The notes beneath the pieces are model-generated. The model was given only the letters and a program-made list of their open reading frames with translations, was not told the DNA's origin and ran no database searches. Below are positions 11,873-21,560 of a stretch of 64,000 bases of DNA, piece after piece (the first letter of the stretch is position 1; each line of letters begins with the position of its first letter). The translations under genes and the position numbers were made by a program. The stretch is from assembly GCA_900618425.1 (NCBI GenBank), contig UZAN01040040.1, forward strand, positions 9,148-73,147, written 5' to 3'. The stretch comes from Echinostoma caproni (lineage: Eukaryota > Platyhelminthes > Trematoda > Plagiorchiida > Echinostomatidae).

Positions 11873-12430
11873 CAGGTGTCTATCAAAACAACAATTTTAC
11901 ATCCCTAATGAATCAATGAATCGTTGTTGTAAGCCACCAAGCTCAAGCGCTCAATGGATCCATAGCCATGGACTGAGACATCATCTGGTTTCATCAGGAC
12001 GAAACTTAAGACTAGAGGGATCCCATTTCACGGGTCAGTTAAATGTAATGGTGGTATTTCCTTTCGGTTCCTTATTGGCACCGTTCCACATAAAAGACTT
12101 ATTTGGATAGAAGCCTGGATCGCGAGGTCGAACAGTCATGTGACATCCACTGCGATGATCTGTACTCTCATCACATGCATCTCCTGAGTCTGTTTTAACT
12201 TAGAAATTCTATCGAGAAATGCTAAGGAATACTGGAGTAGATTAAATTCACTGACCAGTTGTGTCAGTTGTACCTGGTGCCAACACAGTACTGTCCAGTT
12301 GCGGGTAACATGCCCAATGAGAGGAGCTCGGCAGTAGAACAGAAGGAGACTGTATGATGAAGTGATACATATTTCACATATTTTGCATGGAAACCTATAC
12401 GTTTTCAGCTCTTTCGGTCCATTCATTCAT

Positions 12431-13139
12431 TGACTACTCACTCCTGTGAAGGAATTTCGGTTGCTATCTGTTAATGAACCATTTGAATGAAGGAGTAGAA
12501 GAGTAAATTCGTAATGTTGGGAGCAGTGTCAATATGAGGAGAGATAACTTGGGCAAACCAAGTTTGCAAAGTGATTAGGTAGATGTACGAGCGCCTCTGG
12601 AAACGACACTCAACTGTATGGGTCAATCCGTCAAATCATTGATTACGATAACCCCGCGGCCCTCCAACCAGGGAGCTCAACACAACCTAAATGTCCATGT
12701 ATCATGATCTGAACTTTAATACACATTTGTCAAGTTGGTTTGACTATCTATGACCTTCTTCCAACCAATACTCGATTTGTAAAACATCTCTAGTTTTGGT
12801 AATCTATTTGTTGGCATGCGTGACACGTCCTAGCATATGCAATAATCTGTGGAGCTCGAGTGCATACCCCAGTGAGCTAACTATAGATTACCTAAACTTC
12901 TGCCTTCCACCATCATTTTTCTTTTCCGACTGCCTCAACAGCCTCGTCCAATGTGGCATCTAGATCAGTGTTCAGATACCGACAGTCTGTCGTTATCGCA
13001 CACCGGTTGTGCACGATAATTTTGTTTTCATAATTTAGAGTATCAAGCTTGGAATGGTCCATTGGATTGTTCAGAGGCACTATGCACTCTTGATGGTCAT
13101 GGGTGTGGGTCTCAATCCTTGGAGGATTGTTAATTTTAT
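12431..13139. other. No recognisable feature
   Basis: An 88-codon minus-strand open frame (12913-13179) starts here. It is unrecognised and probably chance. Confidence 0.5.
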
Positions 13140-13779
13140 TTAGTTGTCCATAGTCTTTCCCTTCAACTGAACCGTACAATATTGCGCTGATATGATGTGT
13201 TTGTTTCGTAGACCATGACTTTGCATAAACTTACACCAAATTGAACGACTCAGCAGTGCAAAAACAACTCGACCTGAGAACAACGCAGTTTCTGCACAAA
13301 GATTAAATAATGAAAAGCGCCAGCAAGGAAATAACAAGACCCCATGAAAACTGATTGATCGGTGAATTGGCTGATCACTGTTCATAGACAAAACATGATT
13401 AACCCAAGCCCCGTTGCTGGGATTCTGTTCAACGGTGAAACGAAGGAGAGCGACAGCACGTAAAATGAGGATTGTTTCTCCCATGTTCAAAGCGTTTGCC
13501 TGTATTTCCAAACCATTGATCATTCCTTTATTTTTCCGAGTAAAAATCAAAGTTACCAAGTTCGCATATTGGTGGACAAAAGAAAGAATATATGCACATT
13601 CATTTCATTCAGAAACTGGGATAACGTTGCCCCCAAATCAGTTGTTTTTCTCCTCATTCAAAAACGTACCGGAATACTTAATCAGCCTCTGTGGGCTGAG
13701 GGGAACTGACGAGCACATCATCCCCGCATTCAAACCTTCAACTTTGTCCATAAACGCAGAGAATTTCGCTAAACGCTGA
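13140..13779. other. Two overlapping unrecognised open frames
   Basis: A 139-codon frame on the minus strand (13140-13559) and a 121-codon frame on the plus strand (13414-13779) overlap by about 150 bases. Both start with ATG. I recognise no domain, signal peptide or repeat in either. By length these are among the longest unexplained open frames in the window, so at most one could be a real exon or a repeat-borne ORF. I favour chance or an unknown repeat. Confidence 0.2.
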
Positions 13780-13833
13780 CAACAATCGATACACGAAATT
13801 GAATAAACGCCTCAATGGTCAGACCTTATTGAT

Positions 13834-13868
13834 TGCACGCGCTTGCGCGCGCGCGTGCGTGAGTGTGA
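13834..13868. repeat. Alternating purine-pyrimidine tract (GC/GT rich)
   Basis: The core gcgcgcgcgcgtgcgtg is nearly perfect purine-pyrimidine alternation, flanked by 'gcacgcgctt' and 'gagtgtgag'. Such tracts can adopt left-handed Z-DNA. Confidence 0.8.
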
Positions 13869-14095
13869 GCGTTGTCGCCTAGACTAATCATTGAGGCGGA
13901 TCTTCGTGAGCTGTGCAATGCGTCTGTCTATCGGCGAATCTATCGTATACCCCAATCTGGTGTTCGATACGGACGAGAGTTCCGAGTGTTTTTCCTCCCA
14001 AGGTGCACACACAAAAATACCAACACGAGATGAGTTCAGACCCCGTCGTTACCTCATCACACTATTGTACACCCCTACGTTGTACTTAATCAATA

Positions 14096-14620
14096 NNNNN
14101 NNNNNNNNNNNNNNNNNNNNNNNNNNNNNNNNNNNNNNNNNNNNNNNNNNNNNNNNNNNNNNNNNNNNNNNNNNNNNNNNNNNNNNNNNNNNNNNNNNNN
14201 NNNNNNNNNNNNNNNNNNNNNNNNNNNNNNNNNNNNNNNNNNNNNNNNNNNNNNNNNNNNNNNNNNNNNNNNNNNNNNNNNNNNNNNNNNNNNNNNNNNN
14301 NNNNNNNNNNNNNNNNNNNNNNNNNNNNNNNNNNNNNNNNNNNNNNNNNNNNNNNNNNNNNNNNNNNNNNNNNNNNNNNNNNNNNNNNNNNNNNNNNNNN
14401 NNNNNNNNNNNNNNNNNNNNNNNNNNNNNNNNNNNNNNNNNNNNNNNNNNNNNNNNNNNNNNNNNNNNNNNNNNNNNNNNNNNNNNNNNNNNNNNNNNNN
14501 NNNNNNNNNNNNNNNNNNNNNNNNNNNNNNNNNNNNNNNNNNNNNNNNNNNNNNNNNNNNNNNNNNNNNNNNNNNNNNNNNNNNNNNNNNNNNNNNNNNN
14601 NNNNNNNNNNNNNNNNNNNN
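14096..14620. other. Assembly gap (Ns)
   Basis: An unbroken run of N. The true sequence and probably the true length are unknown. The open frame drawn across it (13891-14670) is an artefact. Confidence 0.99.
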
Positions 14621-14681
14621 TGCAGGGTGGTGCTTTCTGGTCGACTGGTTTGATTCAGTTGGATAATTAGCGAAAGGGGAA

Positions 14682-14742
14682 GTGAGTGAGTGAGATAGAG
14701 AGAGAGAGAGAGAGAAAGAGGCCGCTAGAGAGCGAGAGAGGG
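14682..14742. repeat. GA-rich low-complexity tract
   Basis: GTGA repeats followed by (AG)n and GAGCGAGAGAG. It lies just right of the assembly gap, which may itself be repeat-caused. Confidence 0.9.
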
Positions 14743-17631
14743 AAACGCATCGGACTTGTCAAAAATGCTAATGTGGAAAATGATTTGATCCAACCAGTCC
14801 GGTCAGTTTTTAAACAGTGGTCAAACAGACTGCTTCAAGCGGTGTATCCGGATCATCCTTACTCTGTGTACAACTTCAAATCTGCTATCAGTTTCACTGT
14901 GTAAGGCACCATGTTGTCTTCGGTGGGATTTTGTTATTTGCAGTTGAAATGATGTAGATACCTTTACATCCCTTGAGCTTTTATTACCAGTGGGATAAAT
15001 ATGTGTTGAAGTTCTGTGAGCTACAGCAAGGCACCAATAAGCAACCATGATTATACATCATCGAGAAGTAATCAATCTGGATGTAGGCAGTTGATGTCCT
15101 GCTGTGATAGCGATAGTCATTTTATTGAACTAGTCTTTTGATCAAGCCCTAGGCAGTGGGAAACTAAGCAAAGATGATAGTTCCGTTTTTGCAGAGTTTA
15201 TTAATTATGAATAACACTTCATAAATGTGTCTCCAGAACATTGAATCGGCTGGTTGTATTCATTGAAACGTGTTTTTGCAATGCAGTGATTTCGAAAGAC
15301 CTCACTTGTACTAGTTAGGTTAAAGGAGTTAAACAGACACCATTTCCCCAATAGCGCGGTAACCTGTTTACGTGAGGATGAGCGGTAAAAGCTACCCATC
15401 CAACTGAATGTTTATGACTATAGATTAGGGCCTTAGTGATTAAAACTACGATAGTGGCCAAAAATTTGTCTCCCCGTCCGTGTGTGACACTGTGTTGAAC
15501 TACTGTATCAGTGTGGCATGCTTCGGCTACTTTGTTAGTCACCATTTGGGGTTGAATCGCCTCGACAAGGAATGAATATCATGGTTTCAATATGCAGTCT
15601 AAAAACAAGTGTTAGTTGCTTTTCAAGCGGTTGTTGTGTAACTGGTTTGATGAGCCTATTTCCGTTTCCGTATCGATCGTAACGATCGATAAAAATATAA
15701 GCTCAATCGGGATTGGTGAATTTGAGCACACCCGTGCTATGGCAATAATGAAGACAGTACTCCGAGCGCCCCTTTTATCGAACGTGTCTGTCTTGGGTTA
15801 GGAAACTGACACCATCGCGTAGGCTCACTGACCCTAATATCAACCATAGTGGGGGAAGATTGTTTCAGTCTCAGTAACCGGTCGGAGTGCAAACGTCTCA
15901 TAGAATACGTACGGACGTAGTAGGAACTTGGACACTGAGAATACTGTCGATATACAAACAGACAAGGTTCCATCAGGCTCAGTTAAAATAATGTCATTGT
16001 GATACAGTCTTGTGCGGTTTGTAGATGTAACGACGTGAAACAACTATCAGTTCTTACCAGAACAGTAATAGGGTGAATTAATCGGATAGACATCGAAACA
16101 GGGATGGACAAAGAGAACGGTCATGAGATGTGGTTGGTATTAGAACGGCTTTGTTAAACACGTAAGCGCTTGTGCTTCCATGTCGACCCATTCAAAATCT
16201 AACCTGCCAAAGGGGTTCGGAGTGAATGCAAAATCCCCATATCTTCCATACCTCGAAGAAATCCACTTCTTGTTCACATCACAAGTTTTCAAGTTTTCGA
16301 ACAACTGATAAACGGTAAAGCTGGTGGACCAGGTTTACTGTTGTCTGATGTGCTTGGATTGTCCGTTGTTGAAAGAGTTCATACCTGCATCGACATTGAA
16401 ACAATCCCTGAATTTTGTGAATCTTTTTGGATAAGAATCGTCCATACAAATGGCGTACAATCTATATTTTGATTATAACCGGTGGGTGTCTAATGATATT
16501 CGAGAGAATATTTTTTGCATCATAAGACACTGCAATTGGATTTGAAAAACCCTGGCTTATTTGCTTATCAATAATCAACATTCAGCTCTGATCACACTGC
16601 ATATGTCCGTTTTGTTGCATTCACATTTAAAAGTTGTCCTGGAGCCACATCCTTCCACACTCCGACTCATCGGTGTTAGGGCATTTCTGATTGTGACCTA
16701 AAAGCTGATCTATGAAAAATTCTGTGGACCAGTTTTCTGCTCACGATATATTCACTTCCTTTGACAGTAAAATATTTTCTTTGCATACACTTCAGTTATT
16801 TTCCTCGAGCATTATTTGGCTTTAAAATCTATCATTATTTGACATCACTTTCTTGTTTCGCAAACTGATCTTGAGTGAGCATAGTGCTGATATTGTTATT
16901 TGGAACCCTATTTCTGACACATGTTGTCTTCATCATCTGAAAGATAATCAGAATGTCAGCTGACCCTTGCCCTGCTCTCTTGTACCGATTACCACCGAAA
17001 ATGTTGATATACCATTGAATTTGTGAAGGCCTCTTCTTTCACCACACTGCTCAACGATCTGCCTCTTTCGATCTCGAATAGTTAAAACATTTCCCGTACC
17101 CGATACCGGGAAATATCTGGATATTAGCTCCTCTGACATGCTGTGACATGGTCTCCTCATCTCCTCTATGTTGAAGTTGTTTGCTTAATTGTTCAGGGTT
17201 GTTTTTTATTCCACCTATTCTTGCTACTTCCTAAAACTTCCGGGTCACATTCGCAAATGCTGACTGATTTTATTGCCCCAACGTGTTTTTCTCCGTACTG
17301 AAATAGAACAATTTTATGCCTCACAGATTTATGGACTTTTGTCTTTTGTCATCTGTGATTGGACCCGTGGTGCTGGCAGACTTCCATTGCTATCATCTAA
17401 AAATTCGGATCAAGAAAGAGAGAGAAAGAGAAAAAGTAACGATGTTCTGGATTTCTTAAATGAAGGTAAATCAACTGGATGAATAAATTGTTTTTATTGG
17501 GCGTATGATGCACCATCAGTGTGAATCTGGAACCCCTGATTGGTCAGTTTGATCAGATTGCAAGACTGAATAATTGACTTCCAACCAATCAGAATGCAAG
17601 AAGTGATGAATAGGTGCGATTAAATCAACAA
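14743..17631. other. No recognisable feature
   Basis: All open frames are short. The 70-codon minus frame at 16948-17160 has no recognisable motif. No repeat copy is identified. Confidence 0.5.
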
Positions 17632-19145
17632 GAAGTCCGAGTTACTGTCCGATGAGAAAACATTCGACAATGTGCCTGAAGACAAAGAGAAAGAGCCACA
17701 GTCAGAGGAACAACAGGTGAATAGTCTCAAATCCCTTAAGAACCGAGGCTATATGGACCAATCAATGCTTCACGCAACCAAGCCATCTGGGTCAACCACT
17801 TCAAGCCTTTGCGGGTTACCCATGGTTCACAGGACTGAATTGTCATTAAGATCAATTCTACCTACGGCCAACTCACCATACCATCAGACTGTCAAGTGGC
17901 TCTTGGGAATTCTCGAATCAGTGCTAAATACAGCTTGTGAAACACACATGAGTTCGTGAACATTATCAGCCAACAGAATGTAAATAATAATTAAGTGTTC
18001 CCCAAGGATGCAACGTCCCTGCTCACGAATGTACCACTCCTGGAAATAATCGATTACTTCTGTTGCCACATTGACAATGGACAAACACCCATAGGGATAC
18101 TAACGAAGAATTTGAAGGAGTTACTACTGAGATGCACATTCAATGTTCAGTTTCTATTCGATGGAAAAGTTTACTGTCAAATAGACGGAGTGGCTGTGGG
18201 ATTCACGTTAGGTTCACTCTTAGCAGATATATTTAGGCCAAATTATAAAATGCAACGTTAAAGCAAGAAACACAACAAATGAGTCTGTACTGCCGCTACG
18301 TTGATGAAAGGTAGGATACAACAAAAAGTGCTCCAAACAATCAATGAAGCTCACAAATCGATTTGGTTCACATTGGAAACAAACTTTTAGTCTTTCCATC
18401 AAGGTAGAAACTAAATCTGACTCAGAGTCTCACGTTACGAGTGCGCAAGATCTGCTCTGACAGTGTTAAATGAAGAACTAGCGAAAATTGTGGAGGTTTT
18501 CAAAGAAACCGGTAATCTGTATCGAGGGAAAGTTTCAGGAAAGACCACTATCCAAACAGGTTCACAAGGCTCAGACCTCTTGAACAAACGTCTGACGCGG
18601 GCGTTAAATGCAGCTCAATTATCATGTGTTAACAGGCTTGCCCATCATCCTAACCAGACACAAAGATAGGTTGCTTACCTTAGTCACTATGGTTGCCTAC
18701 TTCTTCCTTTGCGTTTGTAATGTAACGCACATTAGCCACATGGCGAGGAAACTATTTCAACGAATGAGGGAACACTGCTCACGCTGGTTAAATCAAGAAG
18801 GAACAGGGAGCATAGGAAACGCCATTCTCAGTCATCCAGTAGATACAGGCCTTCAAATTAGACCAAAATTCGCTTTCAGCGTAATTTATCATGCGCGCCC
18901 CAACCCCTCTAACGCAGTGCGCTTACACGCGATAACCACTGCTAGCAATCGACACAGATCTATGCACACAAAAGCGACTGGTTCAAGCTCTGCGCTTACT
19001 GTGTCCCCAAGTTCATCGCCAACATCATCATCACCAACACTCCAATCACACTCGATCTCACCCAGAAATAGACACACGGGGCTTAACCCATCCCGAATGA
19101 ACTTCCGACCCAGCGGGAAAATGTGTCCTACCGACAACAAACCTT
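17632..19145 (+). pseudogene. Penelope-like element: broken RT plus GIY-YIG ORF
   Basis: Penelope-like elements carry a telomerase-related reverse transcriptase fused to a GIY-YIG endonuclease. From about 17632 the frame gives LLSDEKTFDNVPED, then LKSLKNRGYMDQS, KPSGSTTSSLCGLPMVHR and LRSILPTANSPYHQTVKWLL. These match the L-K-x-x-G, R-P-S-G-S, Y-G-L-P-K-x-H-K and R-P-I-x-S-x-x-x-S-P-T-Y-x-x-x-K-W-L blocks. After a frameshift come SLLTNVPLLEIID and QIDGVAVGFTLGSLLADIF (usually T-D-G-x-A-M-G-S-P-L-S-P). The catalytic YVDD site reads YVDE at about 18289-18300. Several stops and frameshifts separate the pieces. The GIY-YIG domain follows in the usual place and the antisense hammerhead core lies just beyond. 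A dead copy, but the family assignment is secure. Confidence 0.85.
18690..19000 (+). pseudogene. GIY-YIG endonuclease part of the Penelope-like element
   Basis: This 179-codon frame (18608-19147) contains the C-terminal half of the element. At residues ~30-45 it has FLCVCNVTHISHMARK, where intact relatives have C-x-C-x-x-x-Y-I-G-x-T-x-R, so the Y-I-G is damaged to H-I-S. Then REHCSRWLNQ, IGNAILSHPVDTGLQI and AFSVIYHARPN match the R-x-x-E-H, S-x-I-x-x-H-L-x-D-T-G-H and F-x-V-I-Y-R-x-P-x-N blocks. After a frameshift the end is a Ser/Pro-rich tail, frequent at the C-terminus of these proteins. It would nick DNA for target-primed insertion. The damaged motif makes activity unlikely. Confidence 0.75.
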
Positions 19146-19200
19146 AATATGGTATATACAGTCACGGTTATGAATCAGATGATAAATTGGTTGTTTAAAA

Positions 19201-19245
19201 GCACTGGACAACTGTTTCGACCTAGATGGGCCTCATCAGAATACC
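19201..19245 (-). ncRNA. Hammerhead ribozyme core (type I, minimal, degenerate stem I)
   Basis: On the minus strand all conserved core bases are present and in order. CTGATGA (19233-19239) is followed by a 4-bp stem II, GGCC (19229-19232) with GGTC (19219-19222), around loop CATCTA. Then comes GAAA (19215-19218) and a two-base-pair stem III, AC with GT, around loop AGTT. The cleavage triplet GTC ends at 19207. A short stem III is typical of hammerheads in Penelope-like elements. Stem I is not maintained: the 3' strand CAGTGC faces GGTATT instead of GCACTG, so self-cleavage of this copy is doubtful. Confidence 0.7.
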
Positions 19246-20504
19246 GAATTCATCGAACTCCGGGACTTCACAGTTAGAACACAAGCATGCTGCCCACCTG
19301 ACCATCGGGCAGCGGATCAGACTGTTTCTCATCTTGAATATTATGAATCACTCGAAAGCAGTTGTTCGCCTTCGCAATAATGTTCCCAAAATTCTGTACA
19401 TTTGTTGTTACCTGCTCTTCCCTAACTCAGATTGATTAACGAAGTAATTGAAAATGAATCGGGTTATTTCAAAGTAAAGTCGATATAACTGCCTGCACTG
19501 TTTATGTCTGGGACGATTTCGCTACATCTAAACACGGTGCATACTGTACGAAACGGAATTTCTGTATCGAGCTTTGGAATGGTAAAAATAGTAATTTAAA
19601 ACTCAACAAGACCGAGAAAAAGAAAAAAGGAAAATTAGTTGTAAATAGTAACATGTCATCATGGTAAGGACAAGGTGATGTGAAATTGTTCTTATGGACG
19701 CGCGGGGGAAGGGCTTCTATTGTTGGATAGCAGTCGCACCAACTTAGCAACCTTGCGATTAATGACTTGCAAACTATTTGAATCATTGTGCTTCGATCCA
19801 CCTGGTGTTATATTGTCATCAGATGTCGATCTACGGTCGAGGATGGGGTCTTACTGTCATCGTCCCGCTGAGTGCTGTTAAACCATATGAAGGTTTGGTT
19901 CTCTCTGCAACGTTGAAAGTTTGATCCTTTCAAACTGAACTGGAAACTGATGGAATAATAATACAAATCGCATATGGCGGTGTACCACAGTATCTGGCCT
20001 TGAAAGAAAGCCATAAACATGTGGTCTGTGGGTCCATTCCGTGGTCATTTTTCATGCCACATTTCGCGAACATTTTTGCCCCTGATATTTTATCCAGAGA
20101 ATCGGTCGATCACATGTGAGCTCATCATCATATTGTGCACCTGAGCGTAGCACGTGTGAATAGCATTGTTCTCTATGGGGCTCGCACAGTGCAAATGGAC
20201 TGGAATTGTGGCACCAACAATGCCTACGATCAACCATATATCGGACTGATGTCCTATGATTGAGAGGCTCGTGCAAAAGCGTTCCTCAAGTTCAGATAGA
20301 AAGAACACCAGGGACTGGTAATCTACGTGTACCAGATATGAACAATAAATCAAAAAATATTACATAAAACCTGAACTACGTTCTTTTCGATAGATTGCGT
20401 CGGTTTTTGACATCATTATGTTTCGATGAGTTACGGTCAAGTCGTGGTAAGTGGATGTGCGTGTGCAAAATATTTCATCCAATTAGAATATTCTGGTCAT
20501 ACCT
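19246..20504. other. Penelope flank, otherwise unassigned
   Basis: The first ~200 bases probably still belong to the terminal repeat of the Penelope-like element. They include a small hairpin, CTGCCC facing GGGCAG, near 19290-19312. Minus-strand frames at 19502-20353 are open for 70-99 codons each, but none matches a family I can name. Confidence 0.4.
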
Positions 20505-20880
20505 AATGAATGAACGCCGGAGGGCAGGGGCATGTGAGAGGTGTACGAAGTGCGGGTAGAGATATTCATTGTGAGCTGAGCACGGGCATAAGGAAAACGT
20601 CTGCAAGTGCAGTGAAAGAAAACCTTGCAGACACGGGCCAACAAGCAAACAAAGACGCATTCAAAGTGATTTACAAAGTACCAGCAAAGTGCCATCCAGA
20701 CCTGTTCGTCAGCGGCACCTTGCTGCAGCCGGGGCGGTAACTAGTCGCCTACTCAATCCACCTCTTTTGTTCTCAAAACCGATTAGTTCAGTCACTTCGC
20801 TTACGCTGGCCTCAACCCGACACAGTCGACCGAAACGACCGTGACCTTTGTCATGACCCATCGGCAAAGACCGGAAATGG
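20505..20880 (+). pseudogene. Second Penelope-like element, GIY-YIG C-terminus
   Basis: The frame 20510-20740 contains SASAVKENLADTGQQANKDAF followed at once by KVIYKVPAKCHP, matching S-S-V-x-x-H-L-x-D-T-G-H and F-x-V-I-Y-R-V-P of the GIY-YIG region. After a one-base shift near 20700 the next frame reads RHLAAAGAVTSRLLNPPLL and later VTSLTLA, the R-H-L-A-x-A-E-A-x-A-I-R-x-x-K-P-x-L-C block and the family tail. It differs clearly from the element ending at 19.1 kb, so it is another subfamily. The RT part is missing (5' truncated or deleted). Inactive. Confidence 0.7.
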
Positions 20881-21250
20881 GACAGCTCACCGCATCCATT
20901 GAGCGCGAACATTTTAAAACCACACAACAACGACAACAACTGTGTCCTTTCATTTCCAAACCACATATCACAAAACCAAAATCAACCAATCATATTCATT
21001 ACATCAGACTATAACACTGACATGAATATTTTGAAACCTATATATCAAAAAGAAGCTTTGTTCGTTACAGTGTTTTATTAATGTTACGATGGGAATATTT
21101 AAAGGATAGAAATCCGTTGTGAAACGATGTTCAAAGATATGTCAAGCGATGGACATGAAGTAATAAGTAATAACAAGGAAAAATTTTGCTTAGAGAAAAT
21201 CTCAGAACTCCAACTGCCTAATCCGGAATTCAGTAGCCTTCACACCTAGA
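20881..21250. other. No recognisable feature
   Basis: A-rich sequence between the Penelope-like remnant and the 5S-like unit. The first part may be Penelope 3' flank. The exact insertion boundary is not visible. Confidence 0.4.
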
Positions 21251-21370
21251 GATCCGCGATCATACCATGTTGGAAACACCGGCTCTCGTCTGATCACCGA
21301 AGTTAAGCAACGTCAGGCCCGGTTAGTATTTACATGGTTGATTGGCTGAGAACGCCGGGTGTTGCGGCCG
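21251..21370 (+). rRNA. 5S rRNA-like unit (pseudogene or SINE head)
   Basis: Exactly about 120 bases long and collinear with metazoan 5S rRNA. 'cataccatgttg', 'caccggctctcgtctgatc', 'accgaagttaagcaacgtc', 'ggcccggttagta' and 'cgccgggtgttgcgg' are in order. The internal pol III control region (A box 'agttaagc' and the following 'ggcccggttagta' block) is largely intact. Changes such as TTTACATGGTTGATTGGC in place of the canonical TTGGATGGGTGACCGCC show it is not a normal ribosomal copy. It lacks the expected T-run terminator and runs straight into a tRNA-derived SINE seven bases later. Confidence 0.8.
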
Positions 21371-21377
21371 TTCTCTA

Positions 21378-21560
21378 GGGCGGTAGTGGCCCGATGATCA
21401 CGTCACCAATTATCATCCTAGAGGATATGTGTTCGAATCCCACCACCCCCGCCTGATTTTCCTCATTTGTATGTTGTATGGCAGCCCTTTGATTGGCCGT
21501 TACCTCCTTCCTGAAAATTGTACCTTCGTATACTCAATAAAAGGAAGTAAAATGACTAAT
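21378..21560 (+). repeat. SINE-A copy joined to 5S-like unit
   Basis: A nearly full-length copy. GGGCGGTAGTGGCCCGATGA is the A-box arm, and the B box GTTCGAATCC at 21431-21440 is canonical. CCACCACCCCCGCC closes the acceptor-like stem, and 'cctgattttcctcatttg', 'ggcagccctttgattggcc', 'ccttcctgaaaattgtacc' and 'actcaataaaaggaagtaaa' follow. No other SINE-A copy in the window has a 5S unit in front. The tail ends in a short TGACTAA-like repetition. Confidence 0.8.

Larger units (their letters stand above)
9600..12430 (-). mobile_element. Decayed Ty3/gypsy LTR retrotransposon (pol region)
   Basis: Reading the minus strand from 11.9 kb downward, I recover reverse transcriptase, RNase H and integrase words in that order, the Ty3/gypsy order (Ty1/copia has integrase first). 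Every domain is broken by stops and frameshifts. The stretch 12136-12426 upstream of RT has a 96-codon open frame. It may be part of gag or protease, but I cannot assign it. The 9600-9960 part gives 'PADIVLLEPLKP' in one frame and may be the integrase C-terminus. No LTR pair was found around this copy, so its limits are approximate. Confidence 0.6.

Noticed and set aside
11980..12015. GGACGAAAC as a hammerhead GAAA strand
   Set aside because: No CTGATGA lies upstream at a workable distance.
12136..12426. RAPLIGHVTRNW frame resembling a BEL/Pao gag N-terminus
   Set aside because: The downstream pol words on the same strand are Ty3/gypsy, so a BEL assignment does not fit. Left as an unassigned part of the gypsy remnant.
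13891..14670. 259-codon open frame, the longest in the window
   Set aside because: Almost all of it is the N gap. Only about 68 real codons lie before it and a few after.
19502..20353. Run of minus-strand open frames that looked faintly like a Harbinger transposase (IVGATIPVHLHCASP)
   Set aside because: The D-G-T-H catalytic motif is absent and the rest could not be aligned. Too weak to call.
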